DNA from: Polyangiaceae bacterium UTPRO1
Lineage (GTDB): Bacteria > Desulfobacterota > Binatia > UTPRO1
Assembly (NCBI GenBank): GCA_002050235.1
Contig: MWST01000018.1
Span: 62,001-126,000, forward strand
Direction of reading: 5' to 3'
Length of the DNA: 64,000 nt
The notes beneath the pieces were generated by a model. The model was not told the DNA's origin. It did no database searches and was given only the letters and a program-made list of their open reading frames with translations. Shown in pieces: positions 17,314 through 26,364 of this stretch; positions within the stretch are counted from its first letter, which is position 1; each line of letters starts with the position of its first letter. The position numbers and the translations under genes were made by a program.

Positions 17314-18618
17314 GTGAACGCAGCAGAAAAACGGGTCGCCGTCCTCGGCGGCGGGATCGGCGGGCTCGCAAGCGCCCACTATCTATTGAACGCCGGCTTC
17401 ACCCCGGTCGTCTTCGAGGCCACCGACCGTCTCGGCGGCCTCGCCACCTGGTTCGACCATCGCGGCGTGCACCTCGATCGCTGGTACCACGTGATCCTCG
17501 ACACCGACGCCGACCTCTGCGGACTCCTCGCGGAGCTCGGCATCGGCGATCGCCTCGTCTGGCGCGAGACCGGCATGGGATTCCGCCTCGGCGGCAAGCT
17601 CTACGGTTTCAACTCGCCGCTCGATCTGCTGCGGTTCCGGGCGCTGTCGCTTGCCGACCGCATCCGCACCGGGATCGGCGCCGCCTACATCACCAAGATC
17701 AAGAAGAACGGTCTCGACCTCGATGCGGTGTACGCCTGCGACTGGCTGCGCCGCGTCTTCGGCCGGCGCGTCTTCGCGCGCATCTGGGAGCCGCTGCTGC
17801 GCGCCAAGTTCGGCGACCGCATCGACACCGTCCCGGCCTACTGGGTGTGGAACACGCTGAACCGCGAGAAGCACGGCGGCCAGGAAGTGAAGGGCTACCT
17901 GCGCGGCGGCTACGAGGGCTTCGCCGACACCCTCCGCGATGCCATCGTCGCCCGCGGCGGCGAGGTCCGGCTGCTGAGCCCGGTTGCAGCCCTCGAAGCG
18001 AACGGCGCCGTGGTCCGGGCCGACGTCGGCGGCGACAACGAGACCTTCGCCGCCGCCATCTCGACGCTGCCGATGCCGCGCCTACGAGCCATCTCCCGCG
18101 GCGCCCTCGCCAACGAGCTGCCGCTCGCCGACCTGCATTACCAGGGGTGCATGAACGCCGTCGTCGTGTCGCGGCGGCGGCTCGAGCGCTTCTACTGGAC
18201 GATCGTCGTCGATCCGGCGTTTCCCTTCCAGGGGATCGTCGAGACGACGCACGTGATCCCGAGCGAATGGATCGGCGATCGCCACCTCATCTATTGCCTC
18301 AACTACTGCGAGCCCGGCTCGGAGCCCTACGAGCGCTCCGACGAGCTGGTCGAGCGCCAGGCGCTCGACGGGCTCGCCGCCCTCTATCCCGGATTCCGCG
18401 CCGCCGACGTCGAGGACGTCTACGTGTTCCGCGCCCCGCACGTCGAGCCCGTGTGGACGGTCGGCTATCTCCACGAGCGCCCGGCGCCGCGAATCGGCAC
18501 GAGTCGCGTCTACCTGAGCACGACCGCGCAGGCCTATCCGCGGGTCACCGCCTGGAACACGAGCATCGGTCTCGCCCGCGACACCGTGGCGGCGCTCGCG
18601 CGCGATCTCTCGTCATGA
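17314..18618 (+). CDS. FAD-dependent amine-oxidase/protoporphyrinogen-oxidase-like oxidoreductase
   Basis: 434 residues from a GTG start. The dinucleotide fold is clear: RVAVLGGGIGGLASAHYLL and then FEATDRLGGLATWF. Further family segments are YTFNSPL-like KLYGFNSPLDLLRF and a C-terminal FAD-closing stretch near residues 385-425 (RVYLSTTAQAYPRVTAWNTS). Proteins of this type in polysaccharide loci include UDP-galactopyranose-mutase-like and amino-sugar oxidases; the exact reaction is not readable. The stop lies 23 bases before the chosen start of the aminotransferase gene. Confidence 0.8.
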   Translation: MNAAEKRVAVLGGGIGGLASAHYLLNAGFTPVVFEATDRLGGLATWFDHRGVHLDRWYHVILDTDADLCGLLAELGIGDRLVWRETGMGFRLGGKLYGFNSPLDLLRFRALSLADRIRTGIGAAYITKIKKNGLDLDAVYACDWLRRVFGRRVFARIWEPLLRAKFGDRIDTVPAYWVWNTLNREKHGGQEVKGYLRGGYEGFADTLRDAIVARGGEVRLLSPVAALEANGAVVRADVGGDNETFAAAISTLPMPRLRAISRGALANELPLADLHYQGCMNAVVVSRRRLERFYWTIVVDPAFPFQGIVETTHVIPSEWIGDRHLIYCLNYCEPGSEPYERSDELVERQALDGLAALYPGFRAADVEDVYVFRAPHVEPVWTVGYLHERPAPRIGTSRVYLSTTAQAYPRVTAWNTSIGLARDTVAALARDLSS

Positions 18619-18641
18619 AACCCCAGCCCGGAGGAACCCCT

Positions 18642-19880
18642 ATGACCGCACCCATCACCCTACCCTCGGACGCCGACCACAGCGGCCGCGACTTCGGAGA
18701 CGAGGAGCTCACCCTGCTGCGCGAGGTGATCGCGTCGGGCACCCTCAACTGCACCAAAGGCACACAAGTAAAGGAGCTGGAGAAGGCCGTCGCCGCCCGC
18801 TACGGGGTGCCGTACGCGCGCGCCGTCACCTCCGGAACGGCCGCGATCCACTGCGCCGTCGCCGCGATCGACCCCGAGCCCGGCGACGAGATCGTCACCA
18901 CCGCGATCACCGACATGGGCGGCATCGCGCCGATCCTCTACCAGGGCGCGATCCCGATCTTCGCCGACGTCGACCCGATGACGCTGAACGTGACGCCCGA
19001 GGCCGTGGCCGCACGCATCTCCAAGCGCACTCGCGCGGTCATCGCCACCCACCTCTTCGGCAACCCGTGCGACGTCGCCGGCATCAAAGCCGTCGCCGAC
19101 CGCCACGGTATACCGGTCATCGAAGACTGCGCGCAGGCGTTTCTCGCTACCGTGAACGGCAGGCTCGTCGGCACCGTCGGCGCGATCGGCGCCTTCAGCC
19201 TGCAGCAAGGAAAGCACATGACCACGGGCGAGGGCGGGCTCGTGATCACCAGCGACCCGGCGCTGGCGCGGCACATGATCCTCTTCAGCGACAAGGCCTG
19301 GGGCTACGGCGATCCGCAGCCGGACCACTACTTCCTCGCCCTCAACTACCGCATGACCGACCTCCAGGGCGCGGTGGCGCGGGCGCAGCTCGCGAAGCTC
19401 GACGGCGTCGTCGAGCGCCGGCGCCGCAGCGCCGAGCAGCTGAGCGCACGACTGGCAGGCACGCCGGGGCTCAGCCTGCCGCAGCCGGCGCCGCACGCGA
19501 CGCATGTCTACTGGAAGTACCCTCTGATCGTCGACCCGGCCGTGATTCGCGGCGGCGCCGACGCGCTCGGCGGCGCGCTCAAGGCGAACGGCGTCTTCTG
19601 CGCCCCGCGCTACATCCAGAAGCCAGCCTTCGAATGCGAGGTCTTCACCAAGCGCAAGACCTTCGGCAAGAGCCGGTTTCCATACTCGTACCGCGAGCGC
19701 GAGGACGGCACGAAGATCGTATACGACGCGGCCGACTATCCCGGGACGGTACGCGGTCTGGAGCGGGTCGTAGTGCTGCCCTGGAACGAGTTCTACACCG
19801 ACGAGCATGTCGCCTTCATCGCCTCGGCGGTGCAGAATGCGGTGGCCGAGCTGACACGAAAGGCCGCCCGGAACGCCTGA
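18642..19880 (+). CDS. DegT/DnrJ/EryC1/StrS-family PLP sugar aminotransferase
   Basis: 412 residues. The ATG at 18642 has GGAGGA six bases upstream; an ATG at 18615 overlapping the previous stop is the alternative. Key segments are AVTSGTAAIHCAVAAI, VIEDCAQAF, and FSLQQGKHMTTGEGG with the PLP lysine at about residue 191, then LNYRMTDLQGAVARAQL. The Q-G-K-H-M-T-T-G-E-G-G version of the lysine motif is more like AHBA-synthase/inosose aminotransferases than like WbpE, so the amino acceptor may be a keto-cyclitol or an unusual sugar. It sits among polysaccharide genes. Confidence 0.9.
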   Translation: MTAPITLPSDADHSGRDFGDEELTLLREVIASGTLNCTKGTQVKELEKAVAARYGVPYARAVTSGTAAIHCAVAAIDPEPGDEIVTTAITDMGGIAPILYQGAIPIFADVDPMTLNVTPEAVAARISKRTRAVIATHLFGNPCDVAGIKAVADRHGIPVIEDCAQAFLATVNGRLVGTVGAIGAFSLQQGKHMTTGEGGLVITSDPALARHMILFSDKAWGYGDPQPDHYFLALNYRMTDLQGAVARAQLAKLDGVVERRRRSAEQLSARLAGTPGLSLPQPAPHATHVYWKYPLIVDPAVIRGGADALGGALKANGVFCAPRYIQKPAFECEVFTKRKTFGKSRFPYSYREREDGTKIVYDAADYPGTVRGLERVVVLPWNEFYTDEHVAFIASAVQNAVAELTRKAARNA

Positions 19881-19893
19881 ACGCGGGCTGCGT

Positions 19894-20796
19894 ATGAACG
19901 ATCGCCCCTACGCCGTCTTCTCCTGCGACCTCGATACCGTCGACCGCCACCTCCAGGGCTACGGCATCGACGACGCGCCGGCGTGCGACCGCATCTATCG
20001 CGCGGCCGTGCCGCGGCTCCTCGAGCTCTTCGCCGAGCTCGGGGTGCCGGGCGTCCTCTTCGTGATCGCCCGCGACGCCCATGCCGAGCGCGCGCTCTGG
20101 CGCGACGCGGCGGCAGCGGGGCACGAGATCGCGAGCCACTCGCTCACGCACACCCAGCCCTTCAGCACGCTCGACGACGAGCGCCTGCACACCGAGCTCG
20201 CCGAATCGCGCGCGCGGCTCTCCGAGGCGAGCGGCGTCGAAGTGATCGGCTTCCGCGCCCCCGCCTGGGACGTGACCGAGCGCGTGCTGGCGATGATCGC
20301 GGACTGCGGCTACCGCTACGATGCCTCAGTGTTCCCGACGCCGGTACTCATCGCGAGCCGGCTCGCCGCCTATCGCCGGAGCGCGCACAAGGGATCGATC
20401 TTCTCCATGGATCTCGTCGGCCACGCCTTCGCGCCGGCGGCGCCGCACCGGCTGCGCAGCGTACGCAACGGCCTCATCGAGTTTCCGATCTCGGTGACGC
20501 GCTGGCTGCGGCTCCCCGTGTACCACACGTTCTCGTACTTCGTGCCGCCGTGGCTCTTCGCCCGCGGGCTCAGATCGGCGCTGCGGTCGGGACGACCCCT
20601 CTGCTACGAGTTCCATGCCGCCGATCTCCTGGATCTCGCGCACGACGGCGTCGATCACCGCCTCGACCGCCACCCCGGCATGCAGGTACCGCTCGCCGCC
20701 AAACGCGCCGCCCTCCGCGACGTGCTGGCGACGATCGCCCGCGAACGGCGGATAGTCACCTATCGCCAGGCGATAGAAGAAGGTATCGCCGCCTGA
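19894..20796 (+). CDS. Polysaccharide deacetylase (NodB domain)
   Basis: 300 residues. The NodB motifs are present: AVFSCDLDTVDRHL (metal Asp), GHEIASHSLTHTQPF (H-x3-H), GFRAPAWDVTERV and GYRYDASVFPTP. The C-terminal part, with FEFHAADLLD-like CYEFHAADLLDLAHDG, resembles deacetylases of exosortase-type EPS loci. There is no signal peptide. It likely removes an acetyl group from an amino sugar, possibly on the lipid-linked intermediate. Spacing to neighbours is 13 and 20 bases, consistent with one operon. Confidence 0.85.
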   Translation: MNDRPYAVFSCDLDTVDRHLQGYGIDDAPACDRIYRAAVPRLLELFAELGVPGVLFVIARDAHAERALWRDAAAAGHEIASHSLTHTQPFSTLDDERLHTELAESRARLSEASGVEVIGFRAPAWDVTERVLAMIADCGYRYDASVFPTPVLIASRLAAYRRSAHKGSIFSMDLVGHAFAPAAPHRLRSVRNGLIEFPISVTRWLRLPVYHTFSYFVPPWLFARGLRSALRSGRPLCYEFHAADLLDLAHDGVDHRLDRHPGMQVPLAAKRAALRDVLATIARERRIVTYRQAIEEGIAA

Positions 20797-20816
20797 CGCG
20801 CACCTCGCGAGCTATC

Positions 20817-21644
20817 ATGACCCTGCCGATGCTCTCCACCGACGCCAGCGAAGTCCCCCTCGCATCGGGGCCGGCCGCCGCGCGCAAAGTCGAGATCCTG
20901 GGGGTGAGGATCGCAAACCTGCACACCATCGAGGCCGTCGCGCACATGCAGGCTCTCGTGCGGACGGCGGCAGCGCACGCCCGCACCCTCTATATAGTGA
21001 ACGCGCACACGCTGAACCTCGCCTACGACGACCCCGCGTACCGCCGGATCCTGAACAGCGGCGACGCGGTCTTCGGCGATGGCACCGGCGTCCGCTGGGC
21101 CGCCCGCTGGCAAGGCAAGAAGATCATCGCCAACCTGGTCGGCACCGACCTCCTGCCGTTCTTCTTCGTGAACACGATGGAGCGCGGCTATCGCTACTTC
21201 CTCCTCGGCGCCCTGCCGGAGGTCGTCGCGCGCGCCGCCGCCCATCTCCCCGAAGCGTTTCCCGGACTGATCGTCGCCGGCCATCAACACGGCCACTACG
21301 ACCCGAGCGAGCACGACGCGATCCTCGCGAAGATCAACACCGCGCGCCCGGACCTGCTCCTGGTGGGGATGGGCAACCCGCTCCAGGAGCGCTGGATCCA
21401 CGACAATCGCGAGCGCCTGATCAATGTCAAACTCGCAGTCGGCGTCGGCGGCCTCTTCGATCACTGGGGAGGCGTCCTCAAGCGCGCGCCGCGCTGGGTA
21501 CGCCGCAACGGCTTCGAGTGGGTGCAACTGATGTTGCAGCAACCGCACAAGTGGCGCCGGTACCTGATCGGGAATCCGAAGTTTTTGCTGCGGGTGGCTG
21601 AAGAAGCGCATCAGCACAGAAGGTCCGCGACCCGCCTGCTCTGA
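20817..21644 (+). CDS. WecG/TagA/CpsF-family glycosyltransferase
   Basis: 275 residues. Family GT26 enzymes add N-acetylmannosaminuronic acid, ManNAc or similar to a lipid-linked acceptor. Visible motifs are VEILGVRIANLHTIEAV, IVNAHTLNLAYDDPAYRRIL, FGDGTGVRWAARW, FFLLG-like RYFLLGALPEV, LLLVGMGNPLQERWI and GVGGLFDHWGG, with the conserved APRWVRRNGFEW near the end. With WecB at 37718 in the same locus, ManNAc or a derivative is a reasonable donor. It is the last high-GC gene before the low-GC cassette. Confidence 0.92.
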   Translation: MTLPMLSTDASEVPLASGPAAARKVEILGVRIANLHTIEAVAHMQALVRTAAAHARTLYIVNAHTLNLAYDDPAYRRILNSGDAVFGDGTGVRWAARWQGKKIIANLVGTDLLPFFFVNTMERGYRYFLLGALPEVVARAAAHLPEAFPGLIVAGHQHGHYDPSEHDAILAKINTARPDLLLVGMGNPLQERWIHDNRERLINVKLAVGVGGLFDHWGGVLKRAPRWVRRNGFEWVQLMLQQPHKWRRYLIGNPKFLLRVAEEAHQHRRSATRLL

Positions 21645-21646
21645 CG

Positions 21647-22477
21647 ATGAGCCCACTTGTAACCGCACTACGCTGGCACACGAAAAAAATAGCGCGCGGC
21701 GCGACTGCTCTGTTCTCTATGCTTTCTGGGCTTCTCTGGGTGAAAGCCCGGCGGAAAACGCCACACGTGCGGGTACTCATGTATCATCGTTTTCGCGATA
21801 CCCCACGTGACCCCTTCAGCGTGCGTCCGGAGGAATTCGCTAGCCAGATGCGCTGGCTCGCCCAACATCAACTTGCGATCTCCCCCGACGACTTCGTAGC
21901 GTTCCTCGATGGGAACCGCGCGCTTCCCAGCGGCAGCGTTCTGGTGAGCATCGATGATGGCTTCCTGGATTTTCTGTCCGAAGCCGTCCCCATCATGAAA
22001 CGCTACGGAATTCCCGGGATTTGCTTCATCCCAGTAGCCGACGTGGGCGACTCTGAACATGTGTCGTGGGCTGAGCTTGCAGCACTTGCCGCAAGCGGCA
22101 TCGAAGTCGGCTCGCATTCGTACAACCATGTGTCGCTAGGACACCTGGCGGAGATCGAAGTTGCCGATCAACTGCGACGTTCTCGCACCGAATTAGAGCA
22201 ACGATTGAAACACCCTGTCCGGATGTTCGCCTATCCCTACGGAACCCGGGCAGATCACAACTCCAGTACGCGTAACGCCCTTCGTAAGGTCGGTTACACG
22301 CTCGGATTTGTCACGCAGCACGGCGCTGTCGCTCCTGACTGCGACCGCTTCACCATTCCTCGCATAAAGGTGGAGGGTGGCGAATCTATGTGGATGTTCC
22401 GCCTGCTCGTGCGAGGCGGACTCGACGCTTGGTCCGTCTTCGATCGGATATTCTGGCGCCTTCAGGCAACACCATGA
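21647..22477 (+). CDS. Polysaccharide deacetylase (PgaB/YadE-like NodB domain)
   Basis: 276 residues. N-terminal basic stretch, then VRVLMYHRFRDTPRDPFSV, the NodB motif VSIDDGFLDFL (D-D pair), GIEVGSHSYNHVSLGHL (H-x3-H) and FAYPYGT. A hydrophobic stretch near residues 17-33 may anchor it. It is the first gene of the lower-GC block and starts just 2 bases after the WecG-type gene. The stop overlaps the next start (ATGA). Likely removes N-acetyl groups from the polymer or precursor. Confidence 0.87.
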   Translation: MSPLVTALRWHTKKIARGATALFSMLSGLLWVKARRKTPHVRVLMYHRFRDTPRDPFSVRPEEFASQMRWLAQHQLAISPDDFVAFLDGNRALPSGSVLVSIDDGFLDFLSEAVPIMKRYGIPGICFIPVADVGDSEHVSWAELAALAASGIEVGSHSYNHVSLGHLAEIEVADQLRRSRTELEQRLKHPVRMFAYPYGTRADHNSSTRNALRKVGYTLGFVTQHGAVAPDCDRFTIPRIKVEGGESMWMFRLLVRGGLDAWSVFDRIFWRLQATP

Positions 22478-23520
22478 CTTCGTCGGAGGTCCCACCAAAC
22501 GAGCTTGCAATCGTCATCATCACGCGCAACGAAGCGGCACATATTGCCATGTGTATCGAGTCGGTCTTGCGAGCCACGGCAGCCTTCCCCACCAAACCAG
22601 ATGTCGTCGTCGTCGACTCAGATTCAAGCGACGCCACCACCACAATCGCTGCGCGCTACCCCGTCCGTGTATTTCGTTACCAGGCGTCACCTACCTCTGC
22701 TGCGGCGGGGCGCTGGATAGGCACCCGTCTCACTAACGCACCCTTTGTCTTTTTTTTAGACGGTGACTGTCAATTATCCGAGGGTTGGCTTGAGGTTGCC
22801 CTCGCGAAATTGAGTGCCGATTCCACCCTCGGAGTAATCTGCGGCACACGGTACAATATCGTGAATGGCGTAATGGATACAGCTAATGCGACTGCTGCAC
22901 TCGGCGGGAGCGCACTCTATCGGCGGGCGGCACTTGAGCGCAGTGGGGGTTTTAATCCTTTCATTATTGGAGGCGAGGAACACGAATTGCGAGTTAGACT
23001 GGAGGCACACGGCTATCGTGCCTCGTCCACTCGGGAGCTTATGTCACTGCACCACACCATGAAAAAAGAAACTCCCCGCGGTATGTGGCGACGTTATCGG
23101 ACTGGAATGCAAGGCGGGCCCGGTCAAGTTCTACGTGTGGCCTTACGCGACGGCCTCTTCCTGCAACAGGCCCGATACTTTGATCGATATGTAGGAACCG
23201 CTGCGTACCTCCTGATAGGCATTCTAACGTTCCTGCTGGCTATCAGTGTCTCTGCATTACCGACGATACTTTGGGCATTAGTCGGCGTTGGCGCAGCATT
23301 GATGCTGGTGTGGCGCCGCCACAGCGCAAGAGAAGCGGCCTTCATCGTTCTCGATTGGGTTTCTGGGGCCATCGCCAGTATCCGGAGCTTTGCGAGACAG
23401 CCACATCATCCCGACGACTTTGCGTTCAACCTCGAGGAAATCGGACCTTTCGTCTCCAGCCCGAACAACGCCCGTGAGACGGACTTGCCCGTCGTAGTCG
23501 AACCTACCGCGTGCCGTTAG
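22474..23520 (+). CDS. Family 2 glycosyltransferase with C-terminal membrane segments
   Basis: 348 residues from an ATG overlapping the previous stop. The GT-A core shows ELAIVIITRNEAAHIAMCIE, VVVDSDSSDATT and FFLDGDCQLSEGWL (D-G-D metal motif), then IGGEEHELRVRLEAHGY with the catalytic-base region. Two membrane helices follow at about 232-275 (AYLLIGILTFLLAISVSALP and the next stretch), so the enzyme faces lipid-linked acceptors. The lower-GC codon use matches the cassette. The acceptor and donor are unknown. Confidence 0.87.
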   Translation: MTSSEVPPNELAIVIITRNEAAHIAMCIESVLRATAAFPTKPDVVVVDSDSSDATTTIAARYPVRVFRYQASPTSAAAGRWIGTRLTNAPFVFFLDGDCQLSEGWLEVALAKLSADSTLGVICGTRYNIVNGVMDTANATAALGGSALYRRAALERSGGFNPFIIGGEEHELRVRLEAHGYRASSTRELMSLHHTMKKETPRGMWRRYRTGMQGGPGQVLRVALRDGLFLQQARYFDRYVGTAAYLLIGILTFLLAISVSALPTILWALVGVGAALMLVWRRHSAREAAFIVLDWVSGAIASIRSFARQPHHPDDFAFNLEEIGPFVSSPNNARETDLPVVVEPTACR

Positions 23521-23560
23521 GTCTTCACGAGCGACCTACAGACGTTGCCTCTGAGTGCAT

Positions 23561-24679
23561 ATGACGCGGCAAAAGCAGCGAATCCGGGTAGTTCACTTTC
23601 ATTCGTCTAAAGGTCTGTACGGTCCGGAGCGCTGGACCTATCTCGCCTTGCGGGCGCTCGCAGATAGCGAGATAGATCAGGAAGTCCTAACGATAGGTAC
23701 GAAGCCCGGCTATGGGGATTTCGCCCGATTTCTGATCCGCCACGGACTACCGGCGCAACACCTCGCACTGGGCGGCAAATTTACCGTCCAACAGGTTCGC
23801 GCCATTCGCGAACTACTCGTAGAGCGGCGCGTTGATGTCCTCCACACGCACGGCTTTAAGTCGGACATCCTCGGCTATTTCGCAACACGCTATCTGCCGA
23901 TCGGGCTGGTTTCGACGCCTCACGGTTGGTGTGACCACGAAAGCCTTCGTATCCGCCTGTACGAAATGGTCGGGCGGCAATTCCTGCGCGGATTCGATCG
24001 GATCTATCCGCTGAGCGAACATCAACTGGAGGCGTTGAAAGCATACCGCCTCGGCACCAAGGTCCGCTGCATTAAAAATGCCGTGGACCTCGGCAATCTA
24101 GAGGGCACTTGGAAGGAACGCCAAGCCTCACCACCACGGGAGCCGATGATACTGTTTGTAGGAAGGCTCGCGCGAGAAAAGGGCTTGATAGATCTTATCG
24201 AGGCGTGCGCAATTGTAGCTCGCAAGCGACGATTTCAGGTCGTTATCGCAGGTGAGGGGCCGGCGATGCAGGAAGCATACGCTAGCGCGACGAGAACAGG
24301 GGTCGTCGATCGCATCACTTTCGCCGGTTTCGTAGAAGATGTGCGCCCATTTCTCCGTGCCGCAACAGTCTTGGCGCTGCCATCCTATTCGGAAGGTCTG
24401 CCGCGGGTGGTCATGGAGGCGTTTGGCGCCGGGGTGGCAGTGGTGGGAACCGATATCCCTGGACTTCGCGAACTGATTGTTCATGGGCGAACCGGACTTC
24501 TGATTCCAGTAGGCGATATTCAGGCGCTAGCGTCGGCGCTTGAAACCCTTTTGATCGACACTCAACTGAATTTCCAGCTAGCAGAGGAGGCCCGAGACCT
24601 GATCGCGCGTGACTATTCGCCGCAACGCCTAGCAGGGGAGTTGCGTGACGAGTACACACGCATCGCGGTCGGTAGGTAA
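23561..24679 (+). CDS. Family 4 glycosyltransferase
   Basis: 372 residues from ATG (a GTG two codons earlier is possible). It has the GT-B layout: N-terminal VVHFHSSKGLYGPERWTYLA, HTHGFKSDILGYF, then the C-terminal nucleotide-sugar domain with ILFVGRLAREKGLIDLIEAC, VVIAGEGPAMQEAY, ITFAGFVEDVRPFL and LPSYSEGLPRVVMEAFGAG, the E-x7-E motif. It is a retaining enzyme by family. It sits 40 bases after the GT2 gene and 183 bases before the flippase. Confidence 0.9.
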   Translation: MTRQKQRIRVVHFHSSKGLYGPERWTYLALRALADSEIDQEVLTIGTKPGYGDFARFLIRHGLPAQHLALGGKFTVQQVRAIRELLVERRVDVLHTHGFKSDILGYFATRYLPIGLVSTPHGWCDHESLRIRLYEMVGRQFLRGFDRIYPLSEHQLEALKAYRLGTKVRCIKNAVDLGNLEGTWKERQASPPREPMILFVGRLAREKGLIDLIEACAIVARKRRFQVVIAGEGPAMQEAYASATRTGVVDRITFAGFVEDVRPFLRAATVLALPSYSEGLPRVVMEAFGAGVAVVGTDIPGLRELIVHGRTGLLIPVGDIQALASALETLLIDTQLNFQLAEEARDLIARDYSPQRLAGELRDEYTRIAVGR

Positions 24680-24862
24680 TCATGCGTGAAGGATAGCCCA
24701 TGTTTTTCGCGGACGTTCTTACACCGTAACGAGCGTAGGGCGAGAGGGTGAGGGCAAAGGATATCGTGCACAAGGGGCAACGTCGGATCGGATCCCGGCG
24801 ATGGGAGATCATTTAGGTGACGCGCATGCCAGGACGTATTCGCACCAGTTATCAATAGGCCA

Positions 24863-26350
24863 ATGACGCATCGGGATAGTACCGTACCGTCGTCCGGACG
24901 ACGTATCTTTAGAAATACTGTCGCCCTCGTTGTCTTACGGGTGATGATGCCGGCAGTGTCGATGATTCTGGTATTTGCGATCTCTCGAGTTCTGGGAACC
25001 GACGGGCTTGGACAATATACGCTGGCCTTTACATATCACTACTTCTTTGTGACAGTTGCACCCTTAGGGCTCTACTCGGTGATTACCCGAGACGGGGCAC
25101 AGGATACGGAACGTCTCGAAGACCTCGTAAATCATGCCAGTACGCTTGGTGTCGTTGCGGCTCTTATCCTAACTCCGCTGATGGCGGCACTTGGCCCTCT
25201 CCTCGGCTACGACCGTGGGGCGACGACTGCGATCGTGATTGCCAGCTTGGCGCTCCTGCCGTCTACGTTGGGGATGTTATACGACGGCGCCTTCGTGGCC
25301 CGCGAGCGTATGGACTATCTGGCTGTTGTCGCGCTCGTGGAAAATGCAATCAAGGTGGGCCTAGCTGGTCCGGCTCTTTTACTCGGCTACGGCCTACCGA
25401 CAGTGATCGCACTCGCTGTCGTCGGCCGGTTTATGGCTAACGTAATCGCTGTGAGATTTCTCCGATCGCTCGACGTCCGAGTACGCTTAGGGCACAGACT
25501 TGGCTTGCTCAAGGAGCTGCTCGGAGCAGCACCGACATTTGTTGCGATCGCTATTTTTGCAACGCTTTATTGGCGAATCGACGTCTTTATGCTGTCGAAG
25601 ATGGGGAGCGTCGAAGATGTGGGGCTCTACGGAGCTGCCTGGCGCCTTCTCGAACTCGCCCTCGTTATTCCTCATAGTTTCTGTCTATCTTTGTATCCCC
25701 AGTTGGCCGCTGCGGTAAGAGCGGATCACGCCCAACTGCTTCGTCTCGGCCGTTTAGCGATGCGCTTTCTCGCGGCGACAAGTCTGCCGTTGGCAGCGTG
25801 GATCACATTAATGGCGCCAGACGTAATGCAGATGCTCTACGGTCAGGCTTTTAGTTCAGCAGGCGGGACACTAACAATTCTGATGTGGACACTCGTACCC
25901 TACGGCTGGGTGCGATACCATGCGTACGTTCTAATCGCAGCCGAATTACAAAGCATAGACCTGGCTTTGAATATCATTCTAACGGTCGTGAACGTGACGC
26001 TGAATTTGTATCTTATTCCAGCCTACGGGCCATGGGGAGCCGGACTGGCGACATTGATCTCAATGGTCGTATATGCAATAGCGCAAGTTGTTTATCTAAG
26101 ATGGCGAGCTCCCGAACTGGCATCAGCGTTAAGCGTAAACAGCATCCCCCTAGCAGGGGCCGTGGCGATGATAGCGCTGACTTGGCCGTTACGCGGTCAA
26201 CATATTGTAATTCGGGGCATAGCGCCAATTCTGATATATATAGGCGCTTTAACCGGCGGGGGCTTCTTTGAACGGGAGGAGATGGCGATGATGAGGCGGC
26301 TCGGCCAACGCTGCGTGGGAATACTCGCCTTTCGGCGCGTGATTTCGTAG
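24863..26350 (+). CDS. Wzx-type polysaccharide flippase (MOP superfamily)
   Basis: 495 residues with 12 or more hydrophobic helices spread over its length, typical of Wzx/RfbX flippases that turn the undecaprenyl-linked repeat to the periplasm. The opening SGRRIFRNTVALVVLRVMMP and GLGQYTLAFTYHYFFVTVAP are family-like. Later segments LYWRIDVFMLSKMGSVEDVG and GLYGAAWRLLELALVIPH match the conserved middle of the fold. No enzymatic motif. A-T-rich codon use is obvious. The 183-base gap upstream has no gene. Confidence 0.9.
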   Translation: MTHRDSTVPSSGRRIFRNTVALVVLRVMMPAVSMILVFAISRVLGTDGLGQYTLAFTYHYFFVTVAPLGLYSVITRDGAQDTERLEDLVNHASTLGVVAALILTPLMAALGPLLGYDRGATTAIVIASLALLPSTLGMLYDGAFVARERMDYLAVVALVENAIKVGLAGPALLLGYGLPTVIALAVVGRFMANVIAVRFLRSLDVRVRLGHRLGLLKELLGAAPTFVAIAIFATLYWRIDVFMLSKMGSVEDVGLYGAAWRLLELALVIPHSFCLSLYPQLAAAVRADHAQLLRLGRLAMRFLAATSLPLAAWITLMAPDVMQMLYGQAFSSAGGTLTILMWTLVPYGWVRYHAYVLIAAELQSIDLALNIILTVVNVTLNLYLIPAYGPWGAGLATLISMVVYAIAQVVYLRWRAPELASALSVNSIPLAGAVAMIALTWPLRGQHIVIRGIAPILIYIGALTGGGFFEREEMAMMRRLGQRCVGILAFRRVIS

Positions 26351-26364
26351 CACGCCTCGCACCG

